A DNA stretch of 64,000 nt from JBFMFE01 sp040752295 (GTDB lineage: Bacteria; UBP15; UBA6099; JBFMBQ01). Positions 60,932 through 64,000 of this stretch are shown here, piece after piece. The translations under genes and the position numbers were made by a program. Every line of letters begins with the position of its first letter. The first letter of the stretch is position 1. The stretch spans positions 4,797 through 68,796 of the forward strand of contig JBFMFE010000322.1 in NCBI GenBank assembly GCA_040752295.1, written 5' to 3'. Below the pieces are notes generated by a model, which did not search any database, was not told where the DNA came from, and saw only the letters and a program-made list of their open reading frames with translations.

Positions 60932-62764
60932 ATGGCTAAAATAGTGTTGGTTGAGCCTCGGGCGCCGGGATTGCACGTATACAGCGCGTTCACGTTCCCG
61001 CGGCTTGGTCTACCGCTGATCGGCGCCATTCTGAAGGGAAGGGGTCATGACGTTGAGATTTACGTGCAGCAGTGGGAGAACGTTCCCCTCAGCGCGTTGA
61101 GGGGTGCGGACGTTGTCGGTGTTTCTGTGACCACGTCCACGGCGTCCGAGGGGTACAAGATCGCCCGGTTCGCCCGCAGGGCGGGCATCCCCGTGATGAT
61201 GGGAGGACCGCACGTTACGTTTCTTCCCGACGAGGCGCTCAGGTACTGCGACGTTGTCGTCAGGGGCGAGGGGGAGGCTGCGGCGCCGCCGGTGATCGAG
61301 GCGCTGCTCGGGAACGGTTCACTCGGGACGATCAGGGGCGTTTCGTACATGGAGGACGGCGCGCCCGTGCACACGCCGGACGCCCCTCCGGTGAGAGACC
61401 TCGATTCGCTTCCGTTTCCGGACCTGACGCTCGTGAGGGGGCACAGGAGGATGCGCCTCGTGCCGGTCCAGACTTCGCGCGGCTGCCCACACAGGTGCAC
61501 GTTTTGCAGCGTCACGCAGATGTTCGGTCACCGGTACCGGTTCCGCAGCGAGGGGAACGTGGTCGAGGAACTCATGGGTTATCCCCACCGGCGGATATTT
61601 TTCTGCGATGATAACTTCGCCGCGTCGCCCGTGCGCACGATGAGGCTGTTGAAACTGATGCGCGACCGCCACGTTCCCGTCGCCTCCTGGAGCGCGCAGG
61701 TCCGCGTTGACGTCGCGCGCAACGACGACCTCCTGAAACTGATGCGACAGACCAGGTGCAGGCGGCTCTACATCGGTTTCGAGTCCGTCAACCCGAAGAC
61801 GCTCGAACGCTTCAACAAGAAGCAGAACGTCGAGGATATCGAACGGTGCGTCGAGAGGCTCCACGAACACCACATAAAAGTCCACGGCATGTTCGTCCTC
61901 GGCTCCGACGACGACGACGTGGACACGGTGCGCCAGACCCTCGCCTTCGCGAGGAGGATGAGCGTGGACACCGCGCAGTTCCTCGTTCTGACCCCGATTC
62001 CCGGGACGCAGACGACGCGTGAGCTTGAGAGCGAGGGGCGGATATTCACGCGCAACTGGACGCTCTACGACGGGCACCACGTGGTGTACCAGCCGGTGAA
62101 AATGAGTCCGTACCAGCTCCAGTTGAGCGTTCAGAACGCGATGCTCGAGTTCTATTCCTATTCCCACGCGCTCCGCTATTTTCTGCGGTGGGACGCCATA
62201 AACGGGGCGTTCCGGCTCATCGGGCACAGCCTTGTCAGAAAGGGCATCAGGTACAGCCGCGACTTTGTCGCCGGGCTGAAGCATCACGAGTTCAAGCTCG
62301 CGATGAGCGCCGGGGGATTCGTCTTCGACGAGAATTCCATGAGGGAGAGGCTTATCGAGTTCAGGAACAGAAGCGCGGACCGCCTGCGCGCGGGCATGGA
62401 CAGGCTGCGCCTGACGGTGACTTCCATAAACGAGATGCGGAGCAGGGCGTCGTTTATACGGCTCAGGGGTGACATGGACAGGCCCCACGCCCGCCGGCTC
62501 CTTGCGAGCCTCAGGGCGAGCATGAGGAGGGGGAAGAACACGCTGGTGATAAATTTCGAGAACGTTTCCGAGATCACCCCGAGCGCCTTCCGCTACCTTG
62601 CCGTGAAGTTCGCAAGGATCGGACTTAAAAAGCAGCGGAGCCTGAAGCTCCTCGGGTTGCCTGAAGACAAAAAAGCCGAGCTGGAATCCATGACCCGGCG
62701 CATCCCGTGCTTCGAGGTCTTCGAATCCGAGGAATCCCTCGAAGAAAACCTCCTCGTGTCCTGA
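60932..62764 (+). CDS. B12-binding-type radical SAM protein with C-terminal STAS-like domain
   Basis: A 610-residue protein. Residues 1-130 are the Rossmann-like B12-binding domain (GLPLIGAILKGRGHDVEIY), although the cobalt-binding DxHxxG motif is not evident. The radical SAM cluster is C185-x3-C189-x2-C192 (CPHRCTFC), followed by a standard SAM barrel (FFCDDNFA; YIGFESV; GMFVLG). After about residue 430 a helical linker leads to a terminal domain (about 500-605: RLRGDMDRPHARRL; NTLVINFENVSEITPSAF) that looks like a STAS anti-sigma-antagonist fold. Radical SAM-STAS fusion is rare. Substrate unknown. Confidence 0.8.
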   Translation: MAKIVLVEPRAPGLHVYSAFTFPRLGLPLIGAILKGRGHDVEIYVQQWENVPLSALRGADVVGVSVTTSTASEGYKIARFARRAGIPVMMGGPHVTFLPDEALRYCDVVVRGEGEAAAPPVIEALLGNGSLGTIRGVSYMEDGAPVHTPDAPPVRDLDSLPFPDLTLVRGHRRMRLVPVQTSRGCPHRCTFCSVTQMFGHRYRFRSEGNVVEELMGYPHRRIFFCDDNFAASPVRTMRLLKLMRDRHVPVASWSAQVRVDVARNDDLLKLMRQTRCRRLYIGFESVNPKTLERFNKKQNVEDIERCVERLHEHHIKVHGMFVLGSDDDDVDTVRQTLAFARRMSVDTAQFLVLTPIPGTQTTRELESEGRIFTRNWTLYDGHHVVYQPVKMSPYQLQLSVQNAMLEFYSYSHALRYFLRWDAINGAFRLIGHSLVRKGIRYSRDFVAGLKHHEFKLAMSAGGFVFDENSMRERLIEFRNRSADRLRAGMDRLRLTVTSINEMRSRASFIRLRGDMDRPHARRLLASLRASMRRGKNTLVINFENVSEITPSAFRYLAVKFARIGLKKQRSLKLLGLPEDKKAELESMTRRIPCFEVFESEESLEENLLVS

Positions 62765-62786
62765 CGAATCCGGGCGCGGCGCCCCC

Positions 62787-64000
62787 TCAACCCGGACCGG
62801 TGGCGGACTCTCCGCCTTTCGCGCCGTGCGCCGGCATCGCGGCGAGGATCAGCGCGAAAACGGACACGAGCAGCAATTTCTCGATTAAAAGAACCCCGAC
62901 AGCCGCGGGGTTGACGTGGACCAGCGCGCTCCAGTGCCAGGGAAAAATCCACTGCTGAAGATGACCGGCGGCGGCGAAAATCCCGACGAGCGCCCATCCC
63001 CGCCGCGCACCCGCCCACACGGGGACGAACGGCGCGAGCCACACGAGAAACTGCGGCGACCCCACTTTGAACCCGGCGATGAAGGCAGCAATGGCGCCCG
63101 AAAAGGCGACGCCGGCGCGAATGCGGACCTCTTCCGTGCGGCGGGACTCTCCCGCCGCCGGCGTTTTAATCGTGCTTTTCCAGACCCGGCGATACACGAG
63201 GGCGAGCAGGATCAGCGTCAGGACAGGCGAGAAATTCCCCGCCGCTGACGCAAGGGGGTGCCCGGCGACGTTCCACGACCCGTGGTCGAAGTTCGTTGCG
63301 ACCTTCAGCCCCGCCAATCGCATCAGCAGCAGGACCGCCCCGTACACGCTCGCTATCTCCGGTCCCCTCTCGGCATGATATGCGATGGACCGAATGAAGC
63401 CGCCGGCGCCGGCAGCCGCAGCCGGCGCCGTGAAGCAGAGCGCGGCGGCTGCCCACGCGCCGAAACAGGCGAGCGCGCCGCGCCTGCCGCTTCCGTCGCC
63501 ATGGACGATCAGCACCGCCGGAATCACCAGGACGGCAGGATACCCCTTCGCCGCGGTGGCGACTCCGAGTGCCGCCCCGCACATCGCGGCTTTGCCCCGG
63601 CACAGGAAGACAAGTGCCAGAACCGTGAACAACGCCGGTATGTAATCGAGGGACACGAGCGCGATGGGTCCGACCGAGAGCACCGCCCCGGCGTACAGCG
63701 CCGCCTCCACGAGTGTCCCCGCGCGCCCATTGCCGGTTCGCGACGCCCGCGCCCCGAGCCAGCACAGTAGCGACAGCAATGTCATGCTCGCGATGAAAGC
63801 CCCCTGGAACGTGTCGAATTCGCCCGCGAACGGGCTTAACGCCGCGAGGAAAAGAACGGAGACGGGGGGGTATTCGACGGGGAAGTCGCGATACGGCAGC
63901 TCTCCCGATGCAATGCTCTCCGCGTACTTACGGAAGTGCCTCAGGTTGTCGTTCACGTAGCCGGCGAAATAGAAATCCGCGACCCACCGGTTGAGCATGA
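62787..64000 (-). CDS. GT-C (DUF2029-like) mannosyltransferase-like protein, probably partial
   Basis: At least 403 residues, polytopic. An ATG lies at 63998, but no N-terminal first helix is seen and the frame reaches the window edge, so the true start may lie outside. LPYRDFPVEYPPVSVLF is the EYPP motif of DUF2029/GT87-type polyprenol-phosphate-mannose transferases. About nine hydrophobic helices follow, including AAKGYPAVLVIPAVLI and SPQFLVWLAPFVP. It probably extends surface polysaccharides. It converges on the radical SAM gene. Confidence 0.75.
   Translation of the reverse strand, partial: MLNRWVADFYFAGYVNDNLRHFRKYAESIASGELPYRDFPVEYPPVSVLFLAALSPFAGEFDTFQGAFIASMTLLSLLCWLGARASRTGNGRAGTLVEAALYAGAVLSVGPIALVSLDYIPALFTVLALVFLCRGKAAMCGAALGVATAAKGYPAVLVIPAVLIVHGDGSGRRGALACFGAWAAAALCFTAPAAAAGAGGFIRSIAYHAERGPEIASVYGAVLLLMRLAGLKVATNFDHGSWNVAGHPLASAAGNFSPVLTLILLALVYRRVWKSTIKTPAAGESRRTEEVRIRAGVAFSGAIAAFIAGFKVGSPQFLVWLAPFVPVWAGARRGWALVGIFAAAGHLQQWIFPWHWSALVHVNPAAVGVLLIEKLLLVSVFALILAAMPAHGAKGGESATGPG

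Noticed and set aside
1..64000. CRISPR array, tRNA, rRNA, prophage or restriction-modification cluster
   Set aside because: No regularly spaced direct repeats, no recognisable tRNA/rRNA sequence, no phage structural genes, and the single methyltransferase has no restriction partner.

Overview
This 64 kb window is a GC-rich, densely coded bacterial chromosome segment with about 48 protein genes. I saw no rRNA, tRNA, CRISPR array, prophage or transposase gene. The host looks like a diderm: there is a PorV/FadL-type outer-membrane protein, and many exported proteins and lipoproteins. It appears motile (a flagellin behind a sigma-28-type promoter, plus FlgT/LPP20-like exported proteins) and anaerobic or fermentative (4-hydroxybutyryl-CoA dehydratase with its Fe-S ligands, a 2-hydroxyacyl-CoA dehydratase/activase-like pair, thiolase, hydroxyacyl-CoA dehydrogenase). 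The gene mix and a MITE-like intergenic repeat suggest an uncultivated lineage, but I cannot name the phylum from sequence alone.

Layout. 0-3.2 kb: a BatA/DUF58 pair (minus), and divergently a short HgdB-like protein with a BadF-type activase. 3.2-9.3 kb (minus): 4-hydroxybutyryl-CoA dehydratase, an exported beta-propeller, TldE/PmbA, an anchored hypothetical and a cyclase-family hydrolase. 9.3-14 kb: a sugar-nucleotide epimerase diverging from a nitronate monooxygenase-like / hydroxyacyl-CoA dehydrogenase / thiolase operon. 14-17.7 kb (minus): a PhnD-like binding protein, an M23 peptidase and RarA. 17.9-28.9 kb (plus): a PorV-like protein, a GPH-type sugar transporter, a 2365-residue subtilase with Ig-like repeats and two beta-propellers, and flagellin. 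29-33.3 kb (minus): an orphan DNA methyltransferase, an HD-GYP phosphodiesterase, a UXS-like epimerase and a VTT membrane protein. 33.6-38 kb (plus): a GT-C glycosyltransferase and a ClC channel with CBS domains. 38-43.3 kb: another epimerase, a small cysteine-containing protein, a FlgT-like protein, an exported hypothetical and dGTPase.

43.4-48.4 kb (minus) holds the clearest functional cassette: a secreted sialidase-like BNR protein, a complete tripartite TctC-TctB-TctA transporter and a DapA/NanA-type lyase. They are tightly packed behind one extended -10 promoter. 48.5-54.9 kb (minus): an exported hypothetical, an ion-transporter-superfamily permease, a CNNM/CorC transporter, a GSA-aminomutase-like aminotransferase and an SCP2-like protein. 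55-58 kb (minus): MobB and two more LPP20/FlgT-like exported proteins. 58.2-64 kb: a large six-hairpin-glycosidase-like protein, a radical SAM protein ending in a STAS-like domain, and a partial GT-C mannosyltransferase-like protein at the window edge.

Likely joint roles: (1) CoA-linked fermentation of C4 acids or amino acids (dehydratase, dehydrogenase, thiolase); (2) release, uptake and aldol cleavage of a sugar acid (BNR, TctCBA, DapA-like); (3) surface biology and motility (giant subtilase, flagellin, FlgT/LPP20-like proteins, HD-GYP). Two copies of a 100-180 bp palindromic MITE-like repeat, at 33.5 and 52.7 kb in opposite orientation, are the only mobile-element signal.
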